Origin: Alphaproteobacteria bacterium
GTDB taxonomy: Bacteria; Pseudomonadota; Alphaproteobacteria; Micropepsales; Micropepsaceae
Reading direction: 5' to 3'
DNA: 64,000 bases
Assembly: GCA_019245415.1 (NCBI GenBank)
Contig: JAFARO010000010.1
Location: forward strand, 1-64,000
Positions within the stretch are counted from its first letter, which is position 1. Every line of letters begins with the position of its first letter. The translations under genes were made by a program, and so were the position numbers. Shown here piece after piece: positions 44,348-53,988 of the stretch. The notes beneath the pieces were generated by a model. The model was given only the letters and a program-made list of their open reading frames with translations, was not told the origin of the DNA and made no database searches.

Positions 44348-45037
44348 ATGATCAACCGCATCTTCCGGCCCCTCGCCTTCGCGACGCTGTTGCTCTCGGG
44401 AAGTTGCGCGGGCCCGGATACTGATGGTCCGCCGAACTTCTCCGATCCGGTGCAAAATCATCCGATCGCCGTGGAGCCGGACTTCCACACCATCAGGCTG
44501 CCCTTCTCCGCGACCGAGGCAGGACTGATGCCCGATGACGCCGCGCGCTTCAGCGTTTTCGTCGCGGAGTATCTCGCGAGCGGGAACGGTGCGATTTCGA
44601 TCAGCGCGCCGCCCGGATCCTCCGCCAACGTGGCCATCGGCTATTTCGGCGAAAGACTGGCGCAATACGGCGTGCCGCGCGAGCGTATCCTCGTCGGCAC
44701 ACGCAACGAGCCGGGTGACGGCAAGGTCGAGATCGGTTACATGGCCTACAAGGCCCATGTCGAAAACTGCACGCCCGGCGGCGACTGGTCCAAGGATTGG
44801 TCCGATACGGTCGACAATCAGCCAACGCCCAATTTCGGCTGCGCCGTGCAAAGCAATATGGCCGCCCAGCTTTCCGATCCGCGCGACCTCGTCCAGCCCC
44901 GAACGATGGACGACCCCGATGCGGTGCGCCGCAACGCGATGATGGGCCACTACGAAAAGGGTGAAATCACCCAAGCCGACAAGCACACCGCCGACAAGTC
45001 GGTGGAGCAGTCCGGCCAAAGCTCCGAGATCCAGTAG
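44348..45037 (+). CDS. cpaD: Pilus assembly lipoprotein CpaD
   Basis: 229 aa. Lipobox LLLSGSC at 15-20, so an outer-membrane lipoprotein. The core fits CpaD: HPIAVEPDFHTI, AYLASG-like segment, GERLAQYGVP, and the ending with NFGCAVQSNMAAQLSDPRDL. Likely helps the secretin assemble. Confidence 0.9.
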   Translation: MINRIFRPLAFATLLLSGSCAGPDTDGPPNFSDPVQNHPIAVEPDFHTIRLPFSATEAGLMPDDAARFSVFVAEYLASGNGAISISAPPGSSANVAIGYFGERLAQYGVPRERILVGTRNEPGDGKVEIGYMAYKAHVENCTPGGDWSKDWSDTVDNQPTPNFGCAVQSNMAAQLSDPRDLVQPRTMDDPDAVRRNAMMGHYEKGEITQADKHTADKSVEQSGQSSEIQ

Positions 45038-45047
45038 CGGGTACGAC

Positions 45048-46307
45048 ATGACGATCTTGCGCGCTCCAGCAGCAGAACATTTCGGCGCCAAGCCGCACGA
45101 GCGGCCGGTGCCGCGCATCTCCATTCATGCCTTTGTGGAGTTTCCGGATACCGGCGCCGCATTGCAGCATGCCGGCGCCGACCGGCGCCTGGCCAAGGCG
45201 AATCTCAACGTGCAGCTCGGCGGCATCAATGCCGCGGTCGAGCACTATCACGGTGTGGTGACGCCCAACCTCATCATCGTCGAGACCAAGCTCAATGGCG
45301 CAGCCGCGCTCGACGAGCTCGACCGGCTGGCCGAAGTATGCGATCCGGCAACCAAGGTCATCGTCGTCGGCCGCACCAACGACGTCGAACTCTATCGCGA
45401 ATTGATGCGCCGCGGGGCCAGTGAATACCTGGTCGCCCCGCTTAATCCTCTGCATCTGATCGAGGTCATTTCAGGACTCTATCTCGAACCCGGCACCTCG
45501 CCGATCGGACGCGTGGTCGCTTTTGTGGGCGCCCGCGGCGGAGCCGGATCCTCGGCATTGGCCCACAATGTCAGCTGGTGCATCGCGGAAGAACTTCACA
45601 TCAATACGACAATCGTCGATTTCGATCTGGCGTTCGGCACCACGGGACTCGACTTCAATGACGAACCGGGACAGGGCGTGGCGGAGGCGCTGTCGGCGCC
45701 GGAGCGTCTGGACGATGTGCTGCTCGACCGCCTCCTGCTGAAGCGGGGCGAGCATCTTTCGCTGTTCACCGCGCCCGCGGCCCTCGAACGCGATTACGAT
45801 GCCGCGCCGGACGCCTATGAATCCGTACTGGATGCGGTGCGCCAGACGATGCCATGCGTGGTCGTCGATTTGCCACATGCCTGGACGCCGTGGGTCAAAG
45901 CGACGCTGATCAACGCCGACGAGATCGTGCTCGTGGCCACGCCAGACCTTGCTTCGCTGCGCAACGCCAAGAGCATGATCGAGCTGCTCAAGCTCAACCG
46001 CCCAAACGACGCGGCGCCGAAGCTTGTGCTCAACCAGGTCAACCAGCCCAAGCGGCCGGAAATTCCCGCCAAGGATTTCGCCGAGACGCTGGGCATCGAC
46101 CCCGCCTGCGTCATCCAGTTCGATCCCCTGCTCTTTGGTCAGGCCGCCAACAACGGTCAGACGTTGATCGAGCTGCAGCCGCAGAGCGCCAGCGCACTCG
46201 CCGTGCGCCGCCTCGCCCAGGCGATCACCGGCCGCGCGCCACAGGCGAGCCAAAAGGCGAACGGCTCGATCCTTTCCTTCCTCTCCAAAGGAAAGAAGAG
46301 GGCTTAA
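45048..46307 (+). CDS. cpaE: Pilus localisation/assembly ATPase CpaE
   Basis: 419 aa. An N-terminal receiver-like domain without the full phospho-acceptor set (about 20-150) precedes a MinD/ParA-like ATPase domain with FVGARGGAGSSALAHN (deviant Walker A), TTIVDFDLAFGTTGLDF and CVVVDLPH. CpaE places the pilus at the cell pole in Caulobacter. The Walker A Lys-Thr pair is replaced by Ser-Ser, as in other CpaE proteins. Confidence 0.92.
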   Translation: MTILRAPAAEHFGAKPHERPVPRISIHAFVEFPDTGAALQHAGADRRLAKANLNVQLGGINAAVEHYHGVVTPNLIIVETKLNGAAALDELDRLAEVCDPATKVIVVGRTNDVELYRELMRRGASEYLVAPLNPLHLIEVISGLYLEPGTSPIGRVVAFVGARGGAGSSALAHNVSWCIAEELHINTTIVDFDLAFGTTGLDFNDEPGQGVAEALSAPERLDDVLLDRLLLKRGEHLSLFTAPAALERDYDAAPDAYESVLDAVRQTMPCVVVDLPHAWTPWVKATLINADEIVLVATPDLASLRNAKSMIELLKLNRPNDAAPKLVLNQVNQPKRPEIPAKDFAETLGIDPACVIQFDPLLFGQAANNGQTLIELQPQSASALAVRRLAQAITGRAPQASQKANGSILSFLSKGKKRA

Positions 46308-46310
46308 GCG

Positions 46311-47774
46311 ATGTTCGGAAAGCGCACCAACGTCGCGACCGAGACACTGCCGCGACCGCCAGTTGCGTCACCGCGCGCGGAGCCGGCGGCGCGCGCCGAA
46401 CCGGGCCCGCCTCCCCGCATCGAGCCGGCACCCATGAAATCACCAGGGCCCGCGCCGCAGCCGTCCAAGGCGGTGCCCCGGGTGCAGATCGACCAGCGCT
46501 CGGAGGACTACTACCAGATCAAGACGCTGATCTTCTCGGCCCTGATCGACACGATCGACCTCGCCCAGCTCGCCCAGCTCGATCCGGATTCGGCGCGCGA
46601 GGAAATCCGCGACATCGTCAACGAGATCATCTCCATCAAGGCGGTGGTGATGTCGATCGCGGAGCAGGAACACCTGCTCCAGGACATTTGCAACGACGTT
46701 CTGGGCTATGGGCCGCTCGAGCCGCTGCTGGCGCGCGACGATATCGCCGACATCATGGTCAACGGCGCCAATCGGGTGTTCATCGAAGTGGGCGGCAAGG
46801 TGCAGCTCACCGCCATCCGCTTCCGGGACAACGCTCAGCTGATGAACATCTGTCAGCGCATCGTGAGCCAGGTCGGACGCCGCGTCGACGAATCGTCCCC
46901 GATCTGCGACGCACGCCTGGCGGACGGTTCGCGCGTCAACGTCATCGCACCCCCTCTGTCGCTCGACGGACCGACGCTGACCATCCGAAAATTCCGCAAG
47001 GACAAGCTCACTCTAGACGACCTTGTGAAGTTCGGCTCGATCTCGCCGGCCGGCGCGCGCGTGCTCGGCGTCATCGGCCGCTGCCGCTGCAACGTGCTTA
47101 TCTCCGGCGGCACCGGTTCGGGCAAAACTACTTTGCTCAACTGCATGACTGCCTATATAGATGCCGAGGAACGCATCATCACCGCCGAAGACGCGGCCGA
47201 ATTGCAGCTCCAGCAGCCGCACGTCGTTCGATTGGAGACGCGCCCACCCAACCTGGAAGGCCAAGGCCAGATCACTATGCGTGATCTGGTCAGGAACTGC
47301 CTTCGCATGCGTCCGGAACGAATCATCGTGGGCGAGGTGCGCGGACCGGAAGCCTTCGACTTGCTGCAGGCGATGAACACCGGTCATGACGGCTCGATGG
47401 GCACACTTCATGCCAACAGCCCGCGCGAAGCGATGAGCCGCCTCGAATCGATGATCACCATGGGCGGATATCAGCTGCCGATGAAGACCATTCGCGAGAT
47501 GATCGTGGGTTCGATCGACGTCATCATTCAAGCCGAGCGCATGCGCGACGGCTCCCGCCGCATCACCAAGATCACGGAAGTGGTGGGAACCGAAGGCGAT
47601 GTCGTCATCACGCAGGATCTTCTAGTCTACGAGGTCCTGGGCGAAGACGAGACCGGCCGGCTCAAGGGCAAGCATATGGGTACCGGTATCGTGCGTCCCA
47701 CATTCTGGGAGCGCGCGCGCTACTACAATCTTGAGCGAGAACTGGCCGAGGCGCTCGACCAGCTCCAGGGCTGA
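46311..47774 (+). CDS. cpaF: Pilus secretion ATPase CpaF (TadA)
   Basis: 487 aa secretion ATPase that powers pilus extension and retraction. N-terminal Pro-rich stretch, then the helical NTD ([18 protein letters not shown]), Walker [10 protein letters not shown] at 266-274, the Asp box [10 protein letters not shown], Walker [10 protein letters not shown], and the His box SMGTLHANS. Starts 3 bases after cpaE. Confidence 0.96.
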   Translation: MFGKRTNVATETLPRPPVASPRAEPAARAEPGPPPRIEPAPMKSPGPAPQPSKAVPRVQIDQRSEDYYQIKTLIFSALIDTIDLAQLAQLDPDSAREEIRDIVNEIISIKAVVMSIAEQEHLLQDICNDVLGYGPLEPLLARDDIADIMVNGANRVFIEVGGKVQLTAIRFRDNAQLMNICQRIVSQVGRRVDESSPICDARLADGSRVNVIAPPLSLDGPTLTIRKFRKDKLTLDDLVKFGSISPAGARVLGVIGRCRCNVLISGGTGSGKTTLLNCMTAYIDAEERIITAEDAAELQLQQPHVVRLETRPPNLEGQGQITMRDLVRNCLRMRPERIIVGEVRGPEAFDLLQAMNTGHDGSMGTLHANSPREAMSRLESMITMGGYQLPMKTIREMIVGSIDVIIQAERMRDGSRRITKITEVVGTEGDVVITQDLLVYEVLGEDETGRLKGKHMGTGIVRPTFWERARYYNLERELAEALDQLQG

Positions 47775-47779
47775 CGGCG

Positions 47780-48748
47780 ATGATCGTCTTGATGGCGGCG
47801 TTCCTGCTGGTGCTGGCTCTCGGCGGCGCGGGTTACGTCTATGCAGGCGCCGGACGCGAACGCCAGCAGAAGCGCTTTGCCGCCGTGGTCAAGCCGCAGG
47901 CAGGGCGTGGCGCAGCCACGCCGGATGGAAATGCCATAAAGCGCAAGAACGTCCAGCAGCTTCTCAAGCAGATCGAAAGCCGCAGCGCCGAGCAGAAGCA
48001 AAAAATCACCACCCGACGCCGCCTGGACATGGCAGGGTTCGGCGGCGTTTCGGTCCGGAAATACTGGATCGGATCCGCCGCTCTCGGCCTATTCGTGGTG
48101 GCGTTCTGTTTCCTCACGCATCAGGGCCTTCTTGTAATCGCGATGGCAGCCTTTGCCGCGGGCCTCGGCCTGCCGCGCTGGGTGCTCGGATTCCTCAAGA
48201 GAAGGCGCGAGAAGAGGTTCACCGCCGAGTTCGCCAACGCCATCGACGTGGTGGTCCGCAGCGTGCGCTCCGGTCTTCCGACCAACGAAGCGCTCAAGAT
48301 TGTGGCACGCGAGAGCCCGGAGCCGGTGCGCGGCGAGTTCGCCAAGCTGGTCGAAGGCATGAAGGTCGGCGTCTCGCTCGAACAGGGATGCCGACGGATG
48401 TATGAGAGCATGCCCACAGCCGAAGTCAGTTTTTTCGGGATCGTCATGACCATCCAGCAGAAGTCGGGTGGCAACCTGTCCGAAGCCTTGAGCAATCTCG
48501 CCGGCGTCCTGCGCGATCGCAAGCGGCTGCAAGGCAAGATCAAGGCAATGTCGTCCGAGGCCAAAGCTTCCGCGATGATCATTGGCTCCCTGCCCGTCGT
48601 CGTCATGGGTATCGTCTACCTGACGACCCCCGCCTATATCTCGCTTCTCTTCACCGAGCGCACGGGCAATCTGCTGCTTGTCGGATGCGCCTTCTGGATG
48701 AGCGTGGGCATCTTCGTGATGCGCAAGATGATCAACTTCAAGCACTAG
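47780..48748 (+). CDS. tadB: Inner membrane platform protein TadB
   Basis: 322 aa T2SSF-type platform protein. One TM helix at the N-terminus, two around 95-130, the GspF domain (FANAIDVVVRSVRSGLPTNEALKIV) and two C-terminal TM helices (about 272-318). Partners with TadC and CpaF. Confidence 0.94.
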   Translation: MIVLMAAFLLVLALGGAGYVYAGAGRERQQKRFAAVVKPQAGRGAATPDGNAIKRKNVQQLLKQIESRSAEQKQKITTRRRLDMAGFGGVSVRKYWIGSAALGLFVVAFCFLTHQGLLVIAMAAFAAGLGLPRWVLGFLKRRREKRFTAEFANAIDVVVRSVRSGLPTNEALKIVARESPEPVRGEFAKLVEGMKVGVSLEQGCRRMYESMPTAEVSFFGIVMTIQQKSGGNLSEALSNLAGVLRDRKRLQGKIKAMSSEAKASAMIIGSLPVVVMGIVYLTTPAYISLLFTERTGNLLLVGCAFWMSVGIFVMRKMINFKH

Positions 48749-48758
48749 GACGCAGCCG

Positions 48759-49742
48759 ATGCATAGCGATCTATTCGATCTGCTCTTCGACCCGGCCTTC
48801 CTGGCAACCGTCGCGGCGGCGATCTTCGCGTTTGCCACCATCGTCACGCTCGGCCTGCCGCTCGCGGAACGCGACGGGCTCGGTCAGCGTCTCAAGAACG
48901 TTGCCCAAAGGCGCGAGGAACTTCGCGCCAAGCATCATGCCGCACTGAAAGCGAAGCGCGGCTCGCTGCGTGTGGAGGCCGTGGGCTCCGTCAAGTTGAT
49001 GAAGGGTTTTGTGGAACGCTTCAATCTCGCCAAACTCGCCCAGTCCGACGGCATCCGAGAGAAACTCGCGATGGCGGGTTTTCGCGGGCCCACGCCGGTC
49101 ATGGTGTTCGTGTTCTTCCGCTTCGTCATGCCGATCATCGTCTTCGTCGTAGCGCTGCTCTACGTTTTCGTGCTGGCCCATTTCGACTGGTCCGCCATCA
49201 CGAAGACCGGCGTGGCGATCGCAGCCGCCCTTGTGGGCTATTATCTGCCCGACGTGTTCGTCTCCAATCTGATCTCCCGCCGGCAAGCTTCCATCATGCG
49301 CGCTTTCCCCGATGCGCTGGATCTGATGCTGATCTGCGTCGAGTCCGGCATGTCGATCGAGCCCGCATTTACCCGCGTCGCCGCCGAGATCGGCCAGCAA
49401 TCGCCGGAACTCGCCGAGGAACTCGCTCTCACCACTGCCGAGCTGTCCTACCTGCCAGAGCGGCGGATCGCCTTTGAAAACCTGGCCGCGCGCTGCGGCC
49501 ATTCCGGCATCAAGGCGGTCGCCACGGCGCTCAATCAGGCGGAGAAATACGGCACACCGCTGGGACAGGCGTTGCGCGTGGCAGCCCAGGAGAATCGCGA
49601 GCAGCGCTTCGCCGAAGCCGAGAAGAAGGCAGCCGCCCTGCCTGCCAAGCTCACCGTGCCGATGATCGTCTTTTTCCTGCCTTGCCTGTTTGTCGTCATC
49701 CTGGGGCCGGCGCTGATGAAGGTCAGCCACATGATGCATTGA
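48759..49742 (+). CDS. tadC: Inner membrane platform protein TadC
   Basis: 327 aa GspF-like protein: helices at about 12-30 and 115-165, then FPDALDLMLICVESGMSIEPAFTRV and a C-terminal TM region (TVPMIVFFLPCLFVVILGPA). Paired with TadB. Last of the compact cpaB-to-tadC operon. Confidence 0.94.
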   Translation: MHSDLFDLLFDPAFLATVAAAIFAFATIVTLGLPLAERDGLGQRLKNVAQRREELRAKHHAALKAKRGSLRVEAVGSVKLMKGFVERFNLAKLAQSDGIREKLAMAGFRGPTPVMVFVFFRFVMPIIVFVVALLYVFVLAHFDWSAITKTGVAIAAALVGYYLPDVFVSNLISRRQASIMRAFPDALDLMLICVESGMSIEPAFTRVAAEIGQQSPELAEELALTTAELSYLPERRIAFENLAARCGHSGIKAVATALNQAEKYGTPLGQALRVAAQENREQRFAEAEKKAAALPAKLTVPMIVFFLPCLFVVILGPALMKVSHMMH

Positions 49743-49790
49743 CACCACTTTGCAGTTCTGCACCTTTAGGCAGAGTTGCGGAGGCGGGTC

Positions 49791-50258
49791 ATGACAATCG
49801 CACAATTTGGAATGCTGGCCGGCTTCCTCATGATCGCGGTCGCCGCCGGCCTCGCATACAAGCAGAACCTCACTTGGCAACACGTGATCGTGTTTGCATT
49901 CGGCGCCGTGCTTGCCGGTGTGTCAGGCATCCAGATCAAGGTCGGCGACAATTCCGTCAACATTGGCGCTCTCCAGGCGCAAACGGTCACCCAGATCGCC
50001 AACTCAAGCGATGCTCAGCAAAAAACCCTCGCTGCGCTCAACGATCGGATGGACAAATTGCAAGCAGCCATAGACGCGATCAGCAAGACTGCGCCAGGCC
50101 AGGCTCCGAGCCCTCAGATCCGGGAGCTCTTGAGCAAGGCTGCGCTGAGCGCCGTCGCCGTGAAGACGTCGCTGACCAAAAGTTCAGCTTTGTCGATGAA
50201 CGTGCGCGACGCGGCCGCGAAATGGAACGCCGTGGCTGCCGTCGAATCCAGGAAATAG
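49791..50258 (+). CDS. Small membrane/coiled-coil protein in the Tad operon
   Basis: 155 aa, not recognised. Two TM helices at about 5-22 and 29-47, then a predicted coiled coil (QTVTQIANSSDAQQKTLAAL and NDRMDKLQAAIDAISK) and an Ala/Ser-rich tail. ATG 49791 chosen because GGAGG lies 6 bases upstream; a TTG at 49776 is in frame. It follows tadC by 48 bases in the same direction, so it may belong to the pilus operon. Confidence 0.7.
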   Translation: MTIAQFGMLAGFLMIAVAAGLAYKQNLTWQHVIVFAFGAVLAGVSGIQIKVGDNSVNIGALQAQTVTQIANSSDAQQKTLAALNDRMDKLQAAIDAISKTAPGQAPSPQIRELLSKAALSAVAVKTSLTKSSALSMNVRDAAAKWNAVAAVESRK

Positions 50259-50267
50259 ACCGAATCC

Positions 50268-51251
50268 CTATGGGGTGGCGGCATCTGCCGTCATGCGCAG
50301 CGCCGGCGGCGCCGTCTTGACAGCCGGTTTGGCGGGAGCCTTTGCAGCGACCTTGTGCGGCTCATGTTTGTCGAGCGACACCGGGGCTATCGGAGAAGCC
50401 GCCTTCTTGCCGGATCGAGTTGCAATTTTCCTGGGCACCGCTGCTGGCGGGCTCGAGGCGGCGGAGGTCAAACTGCGCGGGGCCGCAGTCGCGGTCTTGA
50501 CCGGGCCGGCTTTCGTATCGACGGGAATCTGCTGCATCATCACCGTTTCGACCGGCTTCGGTCCTGCACGATGGGCGGAGGGCTTCTCGTCGGCGATAAC
50601 AGGGGTTGTTGCATGCGCTGCCGGCGGCGCGGGCGTCGCAGCTGCCGGCCTGGGCGCGAGCTGGGCGAGCAGCGCGATGTTGCTCGCAACCTTGGGGTCG
50701 TTGGCGCCGGCGGCGCGCGCGGAATTGAACAGCTCCCGCGCCTGGGCAAGGTCGCCCGCCTGCATGCGCGACAGCGCATAGTTGTTGAGGACGCTGGCCT
50801 CGCCGGGCTTCAGGGCGAGTGCCTGCTGATAGAAGATCTTCGCGCTGGAATATTGACCGCTCTGGTCATAGGCGATGCCGGTCGCGGAGTAGAGTGTCCA
50901 GTCGCCGGGGGCGAGTTGGACGGCGCGTTTGAGAAAATCGAGCGCATCATGCGCGCGACCTTGTTCGACCAGTGTCTTACCGTATTCGGCAACGACGCCC
51001 GCATTGTCGGGAGCAACCAGGGTAAGCTGGCTCAAGATGCGCACCGCTGCCGGATAATCGCCTCGCAGCCGAAGCGCGCGAGCGTTTTGAATCTGTAGGT
51101 CGAGGTCGCCCGCCAGCGACCTGGACGAGCCCTGCGCCGGCGCTTTTGCCGCTGCGGCGGTCTGCGCTTTGTCGGCCGCCGTCGAGGCGCAAGCGCAGAG
51201 GCTGGCAGACATCAGGAGATAGGCGGCAAAACGGGCGGTGACGCGGTTCAT
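50268..51251 (-). CDS. tadD: TPR lipoprotein, TadD-like
   Basis: 327 aa. Lipobox-like SASLCAC near residue 21, then four to five tetratricopeptide repeats (residues about 45-185; for example GDYPAAVRILSQLTLVAPDN and GDWTLYSATGIAYDQSGQYS). A long Ala/Pro-rich tail of some 120 residues with basic patches follows, not typical of TadD. ATG 51251 chosen over the GTG at 51281. TadD-type lipoproteins help outer membrane assembly of the pilus. Confidence 0.82.
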   Translation of the reverse strand: MNRVTARFAAYLLMSASLCACASTAADKAQTAAAAKAPAQGSSRSLAGDLDLQIQNARALRLRGDYPAAVRILSQLTLVAPDNAGVVAEYGKTLVEQGRAHDALDFLKRAVQLAPGDWTLYSATGIAYDQSGQYSSAKIFYQQALALKPGEASVLNNYALSRMQAGDLAQARELFNSARAAGANDPKVASNIALLAQLAPRPAAATPAPPAAHATTPVIADEKPSAHRAGPKPVETVMMQQIPVDTKAGPVKTATAAPRSLTSAASSPPAAVPRKIATRSGKKAASPIAPVSLDKHEPHKVAAKAPAKPAVKTAPPALRMTADAATP

Positions 51252-51376
51252 GGGAAGCCTTTGCAAGGCGCAACTCTTCACCGGCAGAATGGACTCTCCG
51301 CAGTCAATAAAGCCTTAATTTTGCGGCGTTTCCACGCGATCCGGCGGCTTTCGGCCGATGGCCGGTGAAAGGAAGC

Positions 51377-52195
51377 CTACGCCACCAACGGGTAGAGGAT
51401 TTGCCGGGCGAAGCCCTCGGGAACGCGCTCCTCACCGAGCCCGAAATGCTCGGGAAGCGCACCTTCCGGCATATAGAAAGTGCCGAACAACCAGTCGAAA
51501 AGCGAGAATGTACCGGCGAAATTCTGCCGGCTGTGCTCCGGCGTGTGGTGCCAGCGATGAAACACCGGGCCTGCAAGGAGGTATTTCAACGGCCCCAGGG
51601 TCCAGTCGAGGTTGGCATGCACAAAAGCCGACGACACTGTCGCAAACGGCCCGATGATCAGGAATACGTCTGGGGTTATTCCCGACAGCAATGCGATCAC
51701 GTCCACGCTGACCGTGCCAAGCAAAATGTTGATCGGATGGAACCGTGCGGCCGAAATCCAATCCACGTCCTGCGAAGCGTGATGCACCGAATGGAAGCGC
51801 CACAACGTCTCTCGGTGGAAGGCACGGTGGATCCAATAAAGGCAGAATTCGGTAAAGACGAGGTAGAGCGCGAGCTGCGACCAGAAGGGCAGGCGCGCGA
51901 GCGGCCCATGCCCGTGGTCGAAGAAGGCCACGATCGCCTGAGGCGATTGGATGCCGAGAGCGTAGATCGTGAAGGCGACGGTCAGGCCGATGCGGCCGTA
52001 GCGCTGCAACAGGGGGACGACCAGCCAGTAGCAGATGTCGGTGGCAAGCCCGCGCTTTTGCCACCATGGCCGGCCCTTGTTGCCTGGCGATAGCCAGGAA
52101 AGCAGCGCAAACCCGACTCCCATTGCCATCAGATAGGGCAACACCCGCCCGAGCGTATGGGTGATGCCGTCGATAATGGATAGTGCGGTTGCCAT
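51377..52195 (-). CDS. Sterol desaturase/fatty acid hydroxylase family protein
   Basis: 272 aa integral membrane di-iron enzyme. Four or five TM helices and the histidine boxes HRAFH, HSVHHAS and HRWHHTPEHS, which bind the iron pair. Oxidises a lipid carbon; the substrate (fatty acid, sterol, hopanoid or carotenoid) is not evident. It sits inside the Tad island between the TPR lipoprotein and the TadG-like gene on the same strand, 9 bases from the latter. Confidence 0.9.
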   Translation of the reverse strand: MATALSIIDGITHTLGRVLPYLMAMGVGFALLSWLSPGNKGRPWWQKRGLATDICYWLVVPLLQRYGRIGLTVAFTIYALGIQSPQAIVAFFDHGHGPLARLPFWSQLALYLVFTEFCLYWIHRAFHRETLWRFHSVHHASQDVDWISAARFHPINILLGTVSVDVIALLSGITPDVFLIIGPFATVSSAFVHANLDWTLGPLKYLLAGPVFHRWHHTPEHSRQNFAGTFSLFDWLFGTFYMPEGALPEHFGLGEERVPEGFARQILYPLVA

Positions 52196-52204
52196 CGTCG
52201 CCCC

Positions 52205-53728
52205 CTACTGCGAGACGCGCAGATTGGTGATCTGCTCGCCGATCTGATTGAACGTCGAGACGATCTGGTCGGCGGAGGTCAGATCGAAATACTTGGTCGC
52301 GTCGCTGGCGCAATTCTCCAGCACGCTGGAATTGCCTTGCGTGCCATTGAGGTCCACAAACACGGTATAGATGGTGAAGCCGAAAGCCTTGGCGTTGGTG
52401 CAGGCGAGCGCCATGCGTGCGTCCACCTGCGAGCTTTGGTTCGACCCGTCGCCATACCAACGGTCCTGGGTGTTCAAGCCATCGCTCAAGAGGATCATGA
52501 TCCGCTGAGTGTTGGCCGGCAGGGCGCCGGCGCTCAGCGGCAGGCCCACGGACTGCGTCAGCCAGCCCCAGTCGAGGCCGATGGTCTGGTTGGTCGAGCC
52601 GCCCGCGATCATGGCGTCCACTTCATTACCCAGTGCGGTCCAATCATAGGTCAGCGGTAGCAGGGCGGTCTGCACGCAGGAGGGAGAATTCTCCGCCACC
52701 ATCAGGGTCGCCGAATTCGAGGTGGTGGGCGCGGTGTTGTCGACGTCGTAGCTTTGCGTGCGATCCGTGACGCATCCGTCCCAGGTGCTGGTGGCGTTCG
52801 TCACCCAGGCATGACTGTATTTGCCGCTGCCGATGCTCGTGCTGGTCCAGCAGCCATTGTAGTAGTGACCGACACTGTTTTCGCTCGGACAGATGTAGCC
52901 CTTATACGTGCCGCTGCTCGGTATTGTCGTGACCTTGGTGCTGCCGTTGCTCGGGGTGGCCTGACAATGAAAGCCGTTGGTCGTGTCGATATAGGGGCAG
53001 CTGGAACCCGGTCCGACGCTTGTCGATGGCGCCGGCGTGGGCGCGGCAAGCCAATCGGTCCAGCTCAGCCACGTCTGGCTCGAATATGAGGCTCCGATCT
53101 TTACGTCGCGCGCGAACGGCGTGATCGACACTTTCACGTCACCGGGATTGACCGCGACCGTCTGCAGGAGATTGAGCAGCGAATGGGTCGCCGTCTTCAG
53201 CGCAGCGATTTTTGTCGTGCCCGAGGAGTCCGATTGGGTCATCGAGCCGGTATTGTCCAGCACTAGCGAAACCCACAGCTTCTGCTGCCCCCATACCACG
53301 GTGGAGGAGGCGGAGACCGTATAGCTGTGGTAACCGACGACACTCATCAAGGTGGTCGGCATGGCGTCGCTGGCGGCGACCTTGATCGACTGGCCCGTCA
53401 CCGTCACCGAAACCGAAGTCGGCGTTCCATAGGAGGAGTCGGCCTTGTAGTTGGCGTTGAAGTATTGCTGGGCCAGGGTCTGCATCTGCGTCTGTGACAG
53501 GCCAGGATTGCCACCCACCGCAAGCGCGGCGGCGTCCAGCGCAGTGATCATTTCCTCATGCACCAGCATGCCGCGGGCAATATCGACGCCTGCGCCTGCG
53601 GCCACCGTGATCGGCACCAGCGCGAGCGCCACCATCATCGCGACATTGCCGTCGCGCGAATGGCCCAAGCCATGTGCAGGTCGGAAGACGCGCCGGCGGA
53701 GGAACCGCATCGTTGATGAATCCGTCAT
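52205..53728 (-). CDS. tadG: TadG-like pilus protein with vWA domain
   Basis: 507 aa. N-terminal TM helix after a basic leader: RDGNVAMMVALALVPITVAA (about 31-52), the Tad TadE/TadG-like (TadG N) motif with Gly before the hydrophobic run. A von Willebrand A domain follows with MIDAS DNTGSMTQSD, LSITPF-like VKVSITPFA and LLSDGLNT; a Cys-rich insertion lies at about 235-330. Probably exposed in the periplasm and needed for pilus assembly. ATG 53728 used. Confidence 0.88.
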   Translation of the reverse strand: MTDSSTMRFLRRRVFRPAHGLGHSRDGNVAMMVALALVPITVAAGAGVDIARGMLVHEEMITALDAAALAVGGNPGLSQTQMQTLAQQYFNANYKADSSYGTPTSVSVTVTGQSIKVAASDAMPTTLMSVVGYHSYTVSASSTVVWGQQKLWVSLVLDNTGSMTQSDSSGTTKIAALKTATHSLLNLLQTVAVNPGDVKVSITPFARDVKIGASYSSQTWLSWTDWLAAPTPAPSTSVGPGSSCPYIDTTNGFHCQATPSNGSTKVTTIPSSGTYKGYICPSENSVGHYYNGCWTSTSIGSGKYSHAWVTNATSTWDGCVTDRTQSYDVDNTAPTTSNSATLMVAENSPSCVQTALLPLTYDWTALGNEVDAMIAGGSTNQTIGLDWGWLTQSVGLPLSAGALPANTQRIMILLSDGLNTQDRWYGDGSNQSSQVDARMALACTNAKAFGFTIYTVFVDLNGTQGNSSVLENCASDATKYFDLTSADQIVSTFNQIGEQITNLRVSQ

Positions 53729-53803
53729 GACAGCCGCTCGCAAAAGCCCTGTCTATGTTCTACGCCCCCACCAGACAAAAGCTCGCGCCGTCGTGAGGTC
53801 TAG

Positions 53804-53818
53804 TTAGCTTTCGCTTAA
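53804..53818. promoter_or_regulatory. CtrA-type box between tadG and tadE
   Basis: TTAG-CTTTCGC-TTAA followed by C, one mismatch to TTAA-N7-TTAAC, in the divergent gap. It may act on tadG (76 bases away) and tadE. Confidence 0.45.
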
Positions 53819-53988
53819 CAGCAAAATCGGAAACTTCCTTCTGACAATAAAGATTAGGAAAGCGTTGAAGGTGATGGCCATGAATCGTTGCGATTAACCG
53901 TCCATTGACCGTGTCGTGCAGATGTCCTTCACCCAGGCGACAATCGGGGACACCCTTTGCACCGCGGGAACCAGCGGACGTCGATATC

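Noticed and set aside
50355-51098. Plus-strand frame opposite the TPR lipoprotein
   Set aside because: Shadow frame in GC-rich DNA; the minus strand has the TPR pattern and lipobox.
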